Below, one piece after another: positions 33,420-41,958 of a stretch of 64,000 bases of DNA. The notes beneath the pieces were generated by a model, which saw only the letters and a list, made by a program, of their open reading frames with translations, ran no database searches and had not been told where the DNA came from. Positions within the stretch are counted from its first letter, which is position 1, and every line of letters starts with the position of its first letter. Source of the stretch: Luteibacter sp. UNCMF331Sha3.1 (GTDB lineage Bacteria > Pseudomonadota > Gammaproteobacteria > Xanthomonadales > Rhodanobacteraceae); assembly GCF_900109915.1 (NCBI RefSeq), contig NZ_FOBU01000001.1, positions 874,764 to 938,763 of the forward strand. Reading direction: 5' to 3'. Position numbers and translations under genes: made by a program.

Positions 33420-34130
33420 ATGATCGACCTGGTCGGCTTCGACGGCGACGACACCCTCTGGCGCAGCCAGGAGTTCTACGACGACGCGCAAGCGTCCTTC
33501 GAGGCGATCCTCGGGCGCTACGTGGACCTCGCCAGCGACGGCCTGCGCGACGCGCTGCTCGCCACCGAACGCGGCAACATCGCCCTCTTCGGGTACGGTG
33601 CCAAGGGCATGACCCTGTCGATGATCGAGTCCGCCATCGAACTGACGGACGGCCGGATCGAGGCACGCGACATCCATCGCATCGTTCGCCTCGGCAAGGA
33701 CGTCCTGGCGCATCCCGTCGAGCTCCTTCCCGGTATCCGCGACGCGGTGACGGCTGTGGCCGCCACGCACCGCGTGGTGCTGATCACGAAAGGCGATCTC
33801 TTCCATCAGGAATACAAGGTCGCCCGAAGCGGCCTCGCCGACATCTTCCATCGGATCGAGATCGTCTCGGAAAAGGATCCCGCGGCCTACCGCCGCCTTT
33901 TCGCCGAGTTCGACATCCCACCGGCGCGCTTCGCGATGGTCGGCAACTCCCTGAAATCGGACATCGCGCCGGTGGTCGAACTGGGCGGCTGGGGCGTCTA
34001 CATGCCGTACCACAGCACCTGGGCGCACGAGCTCGTTGACGATTTCGCCATGGGCGAGCGCGTCATCGAAGTAGCGGGCGCGAACGGTGTGCCTGAAGCT
34101 ATCGCACGCATGCATTCGTCAGTCGGATAG
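33420..34130 (+). CDS. HAD-family hydrolase
   Basis: The 236-residue cytosolic phosphatase-type protein has motif I FDGDDTLW near residue 7 (a DxDDT variant of DxDxT). A helical cap follows, then motif II VLITKGD, and motif III/IV around SEKD and GNSLKSDI (Asn/Asp near 180). This DDTLW form is seen in YjjG-like and related HAD enzymes. Substrate unknown. ATG 33420 is used; a TTG at 33411 is in frame. A REP palindrome follows the stop after 8 bp. Confidence 0.88.
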   Translation: MIDLVGFDGDDTLWRSQEFYDDAQASFEAILGRYVDLASDGLRDALLATERGNIALFGYGAKGMTLSMIESAIELTDGRIEARDIHRIVRLGKDVLAHPVELLPGIRDAVTAVAATHRVVLITKGDLFHQEYKVARSGLADIFHRIEIVSEKDPAAYRRLFAEFDIPPARFAMVGNSLKSDIAPVVELGGWGVYMPYHSTWAHELVDDFAMGERVIEVAGANGVPEAIARMHSSVG

Positions 34131-34138
34131 ACGGCTCT

Positions 34139-34207
34139 GGTGGGAGCCAGCCTGCTGGCGAAGGGTGCTTGCCGCGAGCACCCTTCGCCAGCAGGCTGGC
34201 TCCCACC
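34139..34207. repeat. REP-type palindrome, family A
   Basis: A perfect or nearly perfect inverted repeat starting GGTGGGAGCCAGCCTGCTGG and ending with its complement. It is the best-preserved single copy in the window. It lies between two genes on the plus strand, at the 3' end of the HAD gene. Confidence 0.92.
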
Positions 34208-34272
34208 GAAGGGCTCGACATCCCCTTCGCACCGGAGCCGTAAGCTGGGCCGCGAACGACAAGGAGGCTCCC

Positions 34273-35220
34273 GTGCACGCGAAGCTGAAACTCATCTGGC
34301 GGGTCATCCGCACCACCGCGCGAGGATTCAGCGACGACGAGCTGATGACCCGTGCCGCGGCACTGGCGTTCTACTCGGCGCTGTCCTTCGCGCCGCTGCT
34401 GGTGCTGCTGCTGTGGGTCGTCGCATCACTGCGGCCGGAATGGCAGACACAACTGATCGACAGCCTGAACGGGCTGGTGGGGCCGCGTGCCTCCGACGCC
34501 GTGCGGCTCGTCATCGAGAACGCGAAACAGAAGCCGAGCGTCGGCAGCATGGCGGGCGTGATCGGCCTTGGCGTGACGCTGGTCGGCGCGTCGGCGGTGT
34601 TCGCCCAGCTGCAGGGCGCGCTGAACCGGGTGTGGAGCCTCCAGCCGCGCCCCGGCTCGACCCGGGGCGCCATCGTGGGCTGGCTGCGGGCGCGCATGCA
34701 CGCGCTGGGCCTGCTGCTGTCGCTGGCGTTCCTGCTCGTGATTTCCTTCTCCGCCAGCGCCCTCATCGCCGTGTTCGTTCGTGGCGGCACCACGGGCTGG
34801 CAGGTGCTCGAGATCCTGATCTCCCTGGGCGTCTTCGTGCTGATCTTCGGAGCCATTTACAAGGTGCTGCCGGACGCCATCATCGAATGGCGCGACGCGA
34901 TGATCGGCGCGACCCTCACGGCCCTCTTGTTCGCGGTCGGCAAGTTCGCCATCGCCATCTACCTCGATCGCAGCAACGTCGGCGGGCCCTACGGCCCGGC
35001 GGGCGGCGTGGTGGTGCTCCTGGTCTGGGTCTATTACTCGGCACTGATCCTGCTGCTTGGCGCCGAGCTGACCGAGGCCGTCGCCGAAGTGCGGGGCACG
35101 CCAATTAAACCGCGGCCATACGCGATGTCGACCCGTACGCCCGAGAGCCCCCGGATTGACCCGTCCGTCACGAGCGCGGCGGTATCCCTGAAGACCACCG
35201 AGAAGGAGGAACACCCATGA
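34273..35220 (+). CDS. YihY/BrkB family inner-membrane protein
   Basis: The 315-residue protein has about six membrane helices and the YihY/BrkB pattern: LMTRAAALAFYSALSFAPLLVLLL near residue 25, LNRVWSLQPRPG in the middle, and GGPYGPAGGVVVLLVWVYYSALILLLGAE near the end. The family was once called ribonuclease BN by error; its real role is not settled. GTG 34273 is the start, with AAGGAGG 7 nt upstream; the open frame further upstream translates the REP. The last ~45 residues form a hydrophilic tail. The stop overlaps the next gene (ATGA). Confidence 0.9.
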   Translation: MHAKLKLIWRVIRTTARGFSDDELMTRAAALAFYSALSFAPLLVLLLWVVASLRPEWQTQLIDSLNGLVGPRASDAVRLVIENAKQKPSVGSMAGVIGLGVTLVGASAVFAQLQGALNRVWSLQPRPGSTRGAIVGWLRARMHALGLLLSLAFLLVISFSASALIAVFVRGGTTGWQVLEILISLGVFVLIFGAIYKVLPDAIIEWRDAMIGATLTALLFAVGKFAIAIYLDRSNVGGPYGPAGGVVVLLVWVYYSALILLLGAELTEAVAEVRGTPIKPRPYAMSTRTPESPRIDPSVTSAAVSLKTTEKEEHP

Positions 35221-35564
35221 AGACCGCTCTCCTCGCCGCCGCCGCGATCACCCTTGCCAGCGCGGCTGCCTTCACCCCGCCGCCGGCCGATGCGCAGGCA
35301 CGGCGTAGCCAGCACCAGGTGTGCCGCGACGTCGAGACCAAGGAAATCCAGTCCAAGGACAACAATCGCCTGATCGGCACCGGTGTGGGCGCCGTCGCGG
35401 GCGGCCTGCTGGGCAACCAGGTGGGCGGAGGCAAGGGCAAGACGCTCGCGACCGTCGCCGGCGCGGTGGGCGGCGGCTACGCGGGTAACCAGATCCAGAA
35501 GAACCACCAGAACAAGAACGCCCGGTACGAGACCCATCGCGAATGCCACTGGGTCAACGACTGA
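35217..35564 (+). CDS. glycine-zipper 2TM domain protein
   Basis: The 115-residue protein has a signal peptide (about 1-26, ending DAQA). A central glycine zipper (GTGVGAVAGGLLGNQVGGGKGKT then VAGAVGGGYAGNQIQ, residues about 54-90) matches the 17-kDa-antigen/SlyB-like 2TM family. It has two Cys (about 39 and 111), but neither sits in a lipobox. It is probably periplasmic or outer-membrane-associated. The 4-nt overlap with the BrkB gene indicates coupling. Confidence 0.88.
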   Translation: MKTALLAAAAITLASAAAFTPPPADAQARRSQHQVCRDVETKEIQSKDNNRLIGTGVGAVAGGLLGNQVGGGKGKTLATVAGAVGGGYAGNQIQKNHQNKNARYETHRECHWVND

Positions 35565-35608
35565 CCGACGTGTAATGCCGGGCCGCTAACGCCGGTCTGG
35601 TGTGGGAA

Positions 35609-35626
35609 GGGGGCCGTCCGGCCCCC
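35609..35626. other. GC-rich hairpin in the msrB leader
   Basis: GGGGGCCG-TC-CGGCCCCC is an 8-bp perfect stem ending 16 nt before the msrB start codon and just ahead of its CGGAGG site. It lacks a T run. It could end the upstream transcript poorly or affect msrB translation. Confidence 0.35.
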
Positions 35627-35642
35627 GCCCCTCGGAGGCAGC

Positions 35643-36227
35643 ATGCGCCACGATCCCGATCGACGTCGTTTCCTTGGTGTGCTGGCCGTGACGGCCGTCG
35701 CCTCGGCTTCCCTGCCCTTCGTGCTGCGATCTATCCGGCCCGCGGTCGCCGCGGATGTCCCGCCGCCGAAGACCGGGCCGGTCACGCTCGACTGTTTCGC
35801 TCCCGACAAGAAGCCGCTCGGCACGTGCGTCGAAGAACGCGTGGTGCTGACCGACGAACAGTGGAAGGCGAAGCTGTCGACGCGCTCGTACTACATCACC
35901 CGCCACGAAGGCACCGAGCCGCCGTACACCGGCGAGAACTGGAATCGCCACGATAACGGCATCTATCGCTGCATCGGCTGCGATACGGCTCTTTACGACT
36001 CGGCGACCAAGTTTGATTCCGGCACGGGCTGGCCGAGCTTCTGGCAGCCGATCTCGAAGCGGAACATCGTGCAGAAGACGGATCGCAGCCTGCTCGAGGA
36101 ACGCATCGCCGTGAACTGCGCCCGCTGCGACGCGCACCTGGGACACGTTTTCGACGACGGCCCGGACCCGACGGGACTACGGTACTGCATGAACGCCGGC
36201 GCGATGCGCTTCGCGCCCGTCGCCTGA
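35643..36227 (+). CDS. msrB: Tat-exported peptide-methionine (R)-S-oxide reductase
   Basis: The 194-residue protein repairs oxidised methionine (R isomer). The N-terminus has a twin-arginine motif RRRFLGV and a hydrophobic segment ending AVAADV, so it should be exported folded to the periplasm. The MsrB domain (about 65-192) has the zinc Cys pairs CIGC and CARC. It also has SGTGWPSFW, HLGHVFDDGP and the catalytic RYCMN. The Asn/Ser variant after the catalytic Cys is normal. No msrA lies next to it. It is convergent with the S9 peptidase gene across a bidirectional terminator. Confidence 0.92.
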   Translation: MRHDPDRRRFLGVLAVTAVASASLPFVLRSIRPAVAADVPPPKTGPVTLDCFAPDKKPLGTCVEERVVLTDEQWKAKLSTRSYYITRHEGTEPPYTGENWNRHDNGIYRCIGCDTALYDSATKFDSGTGWPSFWQPISKRNIVQKTDRSLLEERIAVNCARCDAHLGHVFDDGPDPTGLRYCMNAGAMRFAPVA

Positions 36228-36257
36228 AAAAAAAGCCCCGCGTTCGCGGGGCTTCTT
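36227..36257. terminator. bidirectional terminator between msrB and the S9 peptidase gene
   Basis: Eight A at 36227-36234, then stem GCCCCGC-GTTC-GCGGGGC (36235-36252), then TTCTTTC. T-rich on both strands, so it can end both convergent transcripts. Confidence 0.9.
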
Positions 36258-36260
36258 TCA

Positions 36261-38600
36261 TCAGCCGCCCGGAGGCGGCATCGGCGTGAGTTCGAATTCC
36301 TTTGGCGGCGTCTCGTTCCTGAGATTGCGCACGAAGTAATCCCAGCGGCGGCGCGTCATGTACTGCGTCGCCGCGCCGTAACCGTGGTGCGCGTTCGGGA
36401 TCATCACCAGATCGAAGTCCTTGTTGGCCTTGATCAGGGCATCCACCACCAGCAAGGTCTCGTACGGCGGCACGTTGTCGTCCGACGTGCCGTGGGCCAG
36501 CATGAGGTGACCCTTCAGGCCCGATGCCCACTTCTGGTTCGCCTGGTCGTCGTAGTTCGACTTGCCGTCCTTGTCGGTCACGAGCAGGCCCTGCCACTTC
36601 TCGGCCCAGTCGTCTTCGTAATTGCGGTTGTCGTGGTTGCCCGACTCCGAGATGCCGACCTTGAAGGTGTCGGCATAACGGAACATCGCGGTCGCCGTGG
36701 CGTTGCCGCCGCCGGAATGACCCCAGATGCCGACGCGATCGCCGTCGAGCCACGCGTACTTCTTCACCAGCTGCTTCACCGCCGCGACCTGGTCGGGCAG
36801 CGTGTTGTCGCCGATGTTCTGGAAGTACGCGTCGTGGAACGCCTTGGAGCGCAGCGGCGTGCCCATGCCGTCTACCGCGACCACGACGAAGCCGAGTTCG
36901 GCCAGCGCCTGGTTGTCGCCATGCGAGGGAATGAAGCTGCGCGTGCGCACCGAGCCGACCTGCGGGCCCGGATAGATGTAGACGACGAGCGGGTACTTCT
37001 TCGAGGCGTCGAAGTTCGTCGGCTTGAACATCTGGCCGTAGAGGTCCGTCTTGCCGTCGCGCGCCTTCACGGTGAACGCGGTGGGCGGCACCCAGCCCTT
37101 CGCTTTCAGGCGCGAGATGTCGGCACGAGCGATTTCCTTCACCGTGGCACCGGTGTCGGCGCGGCGAACCACGGCGACGGGCGGCGTATCGATCGTCGAG
37201 TACGAATCGAAGAAGTACGTGCCGTCCTTCGACATCGAAATGGTGTGATCGGCGTTCTCCGGCGTGAGCAGCGTGAGGCCCTTGCCGTCGAAGCCCACCT
37301 TGTAGAACTGCTGGTAGTACGGATCGACGCCCTTCTCGCGGCCGACACCACGGAACCAGATCGTTTTGGTCTTCGGGTCGATGTGCAGCACCTGGGTGAC
37401 GTTCCAGTCGCCCTGCGTGATGGCGTGCTCGAGCTTGCCCGTCTTGAGGCTGACCATGTACAGGTGGCCCCAGTTGCTCCGCTCCGAGAACCACACGACC
37501 TGGTCCGTCTCCGGCACGTACTGCCAGTTGGCCATGTCGTTGCCGCCTTCGAAATAGGTCTTCGCCTTTTCGTCGAACACGGTGCGTACGTCGCCCGTTT
37601 CCGGGTTTGCCACGCGGAACCACTCGTGCGTGTGGTCGCGCGCCGTCGAGACGAACGCGACGGACTTTCCGTCGGCCGACCAGCGCACGTCGTCCCACAC
37701 GCCGGGGCTGCACGACACGTCGTCGCAGATCGTCGAGCGATGCTGGTCCGGCTGCATTTTGAAGCGAACGGTCTTCTTCGTCGGCACGTCGATCACGACG
37801 CGCTCGATCATGGTCACGTCCTTGTCGCCCGGCAGCGGATATTTCCAGGTATCGACCTTCGGATGGCCGACGTTGACGCTGACGAGCGTCATCTCGCCGG
37901 TCTTGCGCTGATCCTGCTGGAACGTGGCGATCTTCTTCGAATCCGGCGACCAGACGAGGATCGCCTCGTCGGTGTGCTTCCAGCCGGCATTGTCGGTGGC
38001 GTAACCGTAATCCTTCACACCATCGGTGGTCAGCTGCGTCTCGGCACCCGTGGCGACGTCGCGCACCCAGAGGTTCCAGTCACGGATGAAGGCGGCGGAC
38101 TTGCCGTCCGGCGACGCGAGACCCGGCTCGTCGCCAAAGGGCTTGCCTTTCGCATCCTTCTTCTCCGCGGCGAGTTCGCACTTGCCGATGGCCTTGTCGC
38201 AGACGTACTGCTTGCCGCGCGACGTGATGTCGAGGCCGTCGTCCGGACGCACGACGAACCCCGTGACGGGCAGCTTCGCCGCATCGACCTTCTTGCCGGT
38301 GGCCGTGGAAAGCGCCGCCGCGACCTTGTCGCGGTCGAAGGCGCGGGAGGATTCGCCGGTGGCCGCGTCGACCCGGATGAACTGGTCGCCATCCTTGTCG
38401 TGGTCGCGGTACCAGAAATGGCCGTCGTCGATCCACGTGACACGCTGGACCGAGTGGTCGACGAGCGGCGCCGTATTGACGGCGAGGAACGAATCCGCGC
38501 GGCGGTAGTCGTCCGTGCTGACGGTCTGCGCCGAGGCGGACGCCCCGATCAGGCCAAGGAGGACAGCGCCGGTAAGCGCCGTGGTGCGTATTGTCGACAT
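36261..38600 (-). CDS. exported S9 family dipeptidyl-peptidase
   Basis: The 779-residue serine peptidase of the DPP-IV branch (S9B) has a signal peptide (about 1-25, ending SASA). A beta-propeller (about 60-520, repeated strands such as SPDGKSAAFIRD and WSADGKSVAFVS) precedes the C-terminal hydrolase. Ser629 lies in GHSGGG; the classic S9B form is GWSYGG, so this is a variant. The acidic residue lies in HGTSDDNVPP and the His in NAHHGYG. The protein is probably periplasmic and trims N-terminal dipeptides from peptides. ATG 38600 with GGGGAT is used; the 32 extra residues upstream are basic low-complexity. Confidence 0.92.
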   Translation of the reverse strand: MSTIRTTALTGAVLLGLIGASASAQTVSTDDYRRADSFLAVNTAPLVDHSVQRVTWIDDGHFWYRDHDKDGDQFIRVDAATGESSRAFDRDKVAAALSTATGKKVDAAKLPVTGFVVRPDDGLDITSRGKQYVCDKAIGKCELAAEKKDAKGKPFGDEPGLASPDGKSAAFIRDWNLWVRDVATGAETQLTTDGVKDYGYATDNAGWKHTDEAILVWSPDSKKIATFQQDQRKTGEMTLVSVNVGHPKVDTWKYPLPGDKDVTMIERVVIDVPTKKTVRFKMQPDQHRSTICDDVSCSPGVWDDVRWSADGKSVAFVSTARDHTHEWFRVANPETGDVRTVFDEKAKTYFEGGNDMANWQYVPETDQVVWFSERSNWGHLYMVSLKTGKLEHAITQGDWNVTQVLHIDPKTKTIWFRGVGREKGVDPYYQQFYKVGFDGKGLTLLTPENADHTISMSKDGTYFFDSYSTIDTPPVAVVRRADTGATVKEIARADISRLKAKGWVPPTAFTVKARDGKTDLYGQMFKPTNFDASKKYPLVVYIYPGPQVGSVRTRSFIPSHGDNQALAELGFVVVAVDGMGTPLRSKAFHDAYFQNIGDNTLPDQVAAVKQLVKKYAWLDGDRVGIWGHSGGGNATATAMFRYADTFKVGISESGNHDNRNYEDDWAEKWQGLLVTDKDGKSNYDDQANQKWASGLKGHLMLAHGTSDDNVPPYETLLVVDALIKANKDFDLVMIPNAHHGYGAATQYMTRRRWDYFVRNLRNETPPKEFELTPMPPPGG

Positions 38601-38711
38601 CAAGGATCCCCGGTGACGGCTTCGGCGGCGCGACAGGCGCCGCAAACCGAACGAGGCTAGCCCCCGCCGCCTGGCGAGGCCTATGCCAGAGGTCACGGTC
38701 GGGTGGCCGGA

Positions 38712-39524
38712 TCAGCCCCGGTGAGGGCCGGTTCGGAAGCGACGGCCCTGCCGTTCCACCAGTTTCAGGGCCAGCGCGTCCGGGATCAGCTTGAAGAAGC
38801 CCTTAATAAGGCGGTTCACGCGGCCGTTGACGTAGACGGCCTTGCCGGCCTCCACGGCGTCGAGACCCTGCCTCGCGACCGTGGGCGCGTCCATCCACAT
38901 GAACGACGGCATCCTGGAGACCAATGCCCGGGAGCCCGTGACGTCGTGGAACTCGGAATACGTGAAGCCCGGGCATACCGCCGTGGCATGGACGCCCGTG
39001 CCCTTCCCTTCCAGCGCCAGCGACTGCGAGAACCGGATCAGGTAGGCCTTGGACGCGGCGTAGAGCGTATGTCCCGCCGACCCGGGAACATGGCCCGCGA
39101 GGGACGCGACGTTGACGATGCGACCGTAGCCTCGCGCCTTCATGCCGGGCAGCAGACGGTAAGCGAGCTCCGTCGGCGCGGTCATCAACACCTGGATGAA
39201 GGCGGCATGGACGGGCCATGGCTGTTCGTCGAAATAGCCCGTCACGCCGTAACCCGCGTTGTTGACCAGCACATCGATGGTCAGCGCCTGCGCGTCGAGC
39301 GCGGCGACCAGTGCTTCGACGCCATCGGGCCAGGCGAGATCGAGCGGCGCGACGATGACCTCGATGCCGTGCCGGTCGCGCAGCTCGCGCGCCAGCGCTT
39401 CCAGACGATCCGCACGCCGTGCCGTGAGCACGAGGTCGTGTCCGCGACGCGCGAGCTCGCGTGCGAATGCCTCGCCGATGCCGGCTGACGCGCCCGTGAC
39501 CAGGGCGCGGCGATTCGAAGCCAT
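38712..39524 (-). CDS. short-chain dehydrogenase/reductase (SDR)
   Basis: The 270-residue NAD(P)-dependent oxidoreductase has the cofactor motif TGASAGIG near residue 9, NNAG near 87, the catalytic Ser region VNVASLAGHVPGS, and Tyr-x3-Lys (YAASK). This is the 'classical' SDR layout of the DltE/YqjQ-like group. The substrate is unknown. ATG 39524 fits the conserved start MASNRRALVTG. It is divergent from the PA2169-like gene, and 111 bp separate it from the S9 peptidase gene start. Confidence 0.9.
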   Translation of the reverse strand: MASNRRALVTGASAGIGEAFARELARRGHDLVLTARRADRLEALARELRDRHGIEVIVAPLDLAWPDGVEALVAALDAQALTIDVLVNNAGYGVTGYFDEQPWPVHAAFIQVLMTAPTELAYRLLPGMKARGYGRIVNVASLAGHVPGSAGHTLYAASKAYLIRFSQSLALEGKGTGVHATAVCPGFTYSEFHDVTGSRALVSRMPSFMWMDAPTVARQGLDAVEAGKAVYVNGRVNRLIKGFFKLIPDALALKLVERQGRRFRTGPHRG

Positions 39525-39697
39525 GGTGTATTCCCGTGGTAACCGCGTGAGGGCGAAGTATGCACCGCATCGCCCTGAATGAACGGTTTCGCCGTGTGTG
39601 CGCGACTCGCACGCGATGTTCACGGATTCGTGCACCCCCGGACGGCGAAGCTGTCGGCCCACGCAACACTTCCCTGAAGTAAAAAAGGAGCGCAACG

Positions 39698-40159
39698 ATG
39701 ACCACCAGCACCGAACACGACATCAAGGTCCTCAACAGCCTTATCGAGACCACGATCGACAGTGCCGAGGGCTATGGCGAAGCCGCCAAGGACGCCGAGA
39801 ACACGCGCTACTCCGCCCAGTTCCAGTCGCGCGCCGCGGAACGCCGTCAGGTGACGCAGACGCTGCAGCAGCAGGTTCGTTCGCTGGGTGGCACGCCGGA
39901 AGACGATGGCACCGTGCTCGCGAAGGCTCACCGCATGTTCGTCGAGCTGCGCGCGAAGATGAGCTCGAAGGACGACACGGCGATCGTCGACGAAGTCGAG
40001 CGCGGCGAAGACCACATCAAGGCGAAGTACGAAGACGCCATGAAGGATCAGGATCTGAGCGCCGGCACGCGCACGCTGATCGGTCAGGCCTATGCGTCGG
40101 TCAAGACGGGTCACGACCAGATGCGCGATCTCAAGCACGCGCTGCACGGTACGAACTGA
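39698..40159 (+). CDS. PA2169 family four-helix-bundle protein (DUF2383)
   Basis: The 153-residue, highly charged, all-helical protein matches the DUF2383/PA2169 family, a ferritin-like four-helix bundle. IKVLNSLIETTIDSAEGYGEAA forms helix 1 (split around residue 20), with Glu-rich helices after it. The family's function is unknown; Pseudomonas members rise in stationary phase or under stress. AAAAGGAGCG precedes ATG 39698. A strong terminator follows. Confidence 0.85.
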   Translation: MTTSTEHDIKVLNSLIETTIDSAEGYGEAAKDAENTRYSAQFQSRAAERRQVTQTLQQQVRSLGGTPEDDGTVLAKAHRMFVELRAKMSSKDDTAIVDEVERGEDHIKAKYEDAMKDQDLSAGTRTLIGQAYASVKTGHDQMRDLKHALHGTN

Positions 40160-40172
40160 TCCAGCGGTACCG

Positions 40173-40205
40173 CAAAAAAGGCCCGGATTCTTCCGGGCCT
40201 TTTTC
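40173..40205. terminator. bidirectional terminator
   Basis: An A run (40173-40178), then stem AAGGCCCGGA-TTC-TTCCGGGCCTT, then TTTTC. It lies between the convergent PA2169-like and alpha/beta-hydrolase genes. Confidence 0.9.
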
Positions 40206-40227
40206 GTTGGTGGGAGCCGGCCATCGA

Positions 40228-41001
40228 TCACTTCACCGCGTTGTTCGCCGCCTGTTCGATCAGCGCCGCGACTTCCTTCGGATGCGACTGATACACCGAG
40301 TGGCTCGCGCCCTGCACTTCGATCGTCTGGCTGCCGGCACGCTTCGCGTACATGCGCTCGAGGTCCGGGTTGATGATGCGGTCGGCCGTCGCGACGGCGT
40401 ACCAGCTAGGCTTCGTCTTCCATGCCGGCTTGCCCGCCGGCGAATTGAATACGGATGCCGCGGTCAGTTCCTGCGCGTTAGCCTCGAATGCCGCCTGCGC
40501 TGGATTCAGATCGGCGGCAAAGTCCGCCGGGTACTTCGCGGGATCGAGATAGAGGAAGCCGTCGGCCGTCTTCTTGATGTCCGGCGTCTTGCTCGTGGCG
40601 CTCGGGAAGCGCTTGCCGTTGGCGACTTCCGTCTCGCCTTCGTCCAATGCATGTGCCGCGATGTAAACGAGGCCCACCACCTTGGGATCGTTGCCGACGT
40701 CGGTGATGATCGCGCCGCCGTAGCTGTGGCCGACGAGGATCACCGGACCCTGCTGCATGTCGACGATACGTTTCACCGCGGTGACGTCGTCGCCGAGGGA
40801 CGTGAGCGGGTGTTCCGCGACGGATACGTGGTAGCCGTCTTTCACGAGGACGTCGTACACCGGACGCCAGCCGCTGCCGTTGACCCAGGCGCCATGCACG
40901 AGCACGATGTCTTTCACGGGCGTGGCCGCCATGGCGGGAGTGGCCGCGGCGGTAGCGGCGAGGGCGAGCATCGGCGACAGGATCAGGGATTTGAGGTTCA
41001 T
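40228..41001 (-). CDS. exported alpha/beta-hydrolase
   Basis: The 257-residue protein has a signal peptide (about 1-25, ending AMA). The alpha/beta-hydrolase domain has VLVHGAWVNGSGW (oxyanion), nucleophile GHSYGG near residue 94, and the catalytic His in GASHSVY near 237. This resembles periplasmic hydrolases and lactonases related to SalC/EstC-like enzymes. It is divergent from a LysR gene only 98 bp away, which probably controls it. Substrate unknown. Confidence 0.88.
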   Translation of the reverse strand: MNLKSLILSPMLALAATAAATPAMAATPVKDIVLVHGAWVNGSGWRPVYDVLVKDGYHVSVAEHPLTSLGDDVTAVKRIVDMQQGPVILVGHSYGGAIITDVGNDPKVVGLVYIAAHALDEGETEVANGKRFPSATSKTPDIKKTADGFLYLDPAKYPADFAADLNPAQAAFEANAQELTAASVFNSPAGKPAWKTKPSWYAVATADRIINPDLERMYAKRAGSQTIEVQGASHSVYQSHPKEVAALIEQAANNAVK

Positions 41002-41099
41002 GAGTGTGGTCCGCTGGAGTGGGAGGGTGCGAGAAAAGCGTATCCCGTTCCGGTGGCCGGATTTATGAAGTAATCAGCGCGCATTTATCGGGAAAAACG

Positions 41100-41948
41100 A
41101 TGCGTCCGTTACCCACCGAATTGCTTCGCAGTTTCGTCGTCGTGGCGCGCACGGGAAGCTTCACCGTAGCCTCCGAACACCTTTGTCTGTCGCAATCCAC
41201 GGTCAGCCAGCACGTAAGGCGGCTTGAAGAACTCGTCGGATTGCCGCTGTTCGAGCGCGATACCCGCAACGTCCGGCTTTCAAGAAATGGCGATACCTTG
41301 CACGGTTATGCCCTGCGCATCCTCGACCTGATGGACGAGGCGATGACGAGCGTCTGCGGCCCATCGCTCAATGGCACGGTGCGCGTGGGGCTGCCCGAAG
41401 ACTTCGCGTCGTCGCGCCTCGCGGGTGCCCTCGCCGCCTTCGTGCAGCGGAACCCCGAGGTCGAGCTGGTCATCACCACGGGACTCAGCAGCGAACTGTT
41501 CCGCGGCCTCAGCGAAGGCCGGCACGACCTCGTCTTCGCCAAGCGGCTCAGCGGCAGTCGCCGTGGTTACGTCGTCAGAACCGAACCGCTGTGCTGGTGC
41601 GGCAGCGCTTCGCGCCCCCGGCCGGTCGGCGAAGCGATGTTGCCGCTGGCAGTCCATCCCGAACCGAGCATCTCGCGCGAACGCATCCTCGACGCGCTGA
41701 AGTCCGTCGGACGCCCACACCGGATCGCCGTGGTCAGCAGCAGTGTGCTCGTCATCCACGCGGCCATCATGGCCGGCCTCGGCGTCGGCGCGTTCACCGG
41801 TTATGCCATCCCCGAGGGGATGGCGCGGCTCGACGAAGACCTGCCGGACCTTGGCGTCATGGAATACGTGATCGACCGGCAACCCGCATTGACCGATGCG
41901 GCCGAAGCGCTGGAGCGCGTGCTCGTGGACGCCGCGCGCGAGCTCTGA
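41100..41948 (+). CDS. LysR-family transcriptional regulator
   Basis: The 282-residue protein has an N-terminal winged helix-turn-helix (about 5-64) containing GSFTVASEHLCLSQSTVSQHV with LEELVGLPLFERDTR after it. The effector-binding domain starts near 90 (VRVGLPEDFASSRL). It reads like the DNA-binding regulators that sit next to an esterase and sense its substrate. The divergent alpha/beta-hydrolase gene (40228-41001) is the likely target. ATG 41100 is chosen, since the extension upstream is poor. Confidence 0.9.
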   Translation: MRPLPTELLRSFVVVARTGSFTVASEHLCLSQSTVSQHVRRLEELVGLPLFERDTRNVRLSRNGDTLHGYALRILDLMDEAMTSVCGPSLNGTVRVGLPEDFASSRLAGALAAFVQRNPEVELVITTGLSSELFRGLSEGRHDLVFAKRLSGSRRGYVVRTEPLCWCGSASRPRPVGEAMLPLAVHPEPSISRERILDALKSVGRPHRIAVVSSSVLVIHAAIMAGLGVGAFTGYAIPEGMARLDEDLPDLGVMEYVIDRQPALTDAAEALERVLVDAAREL

Positions 41949-41958
41949 CGTATGCGGT

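Noticed and set aside
34087-34272. N-terminal extension of the BrkB-like protein
   Set aside because: It translates a REP palindrome. GTG 34273 has a strong ribosome site.
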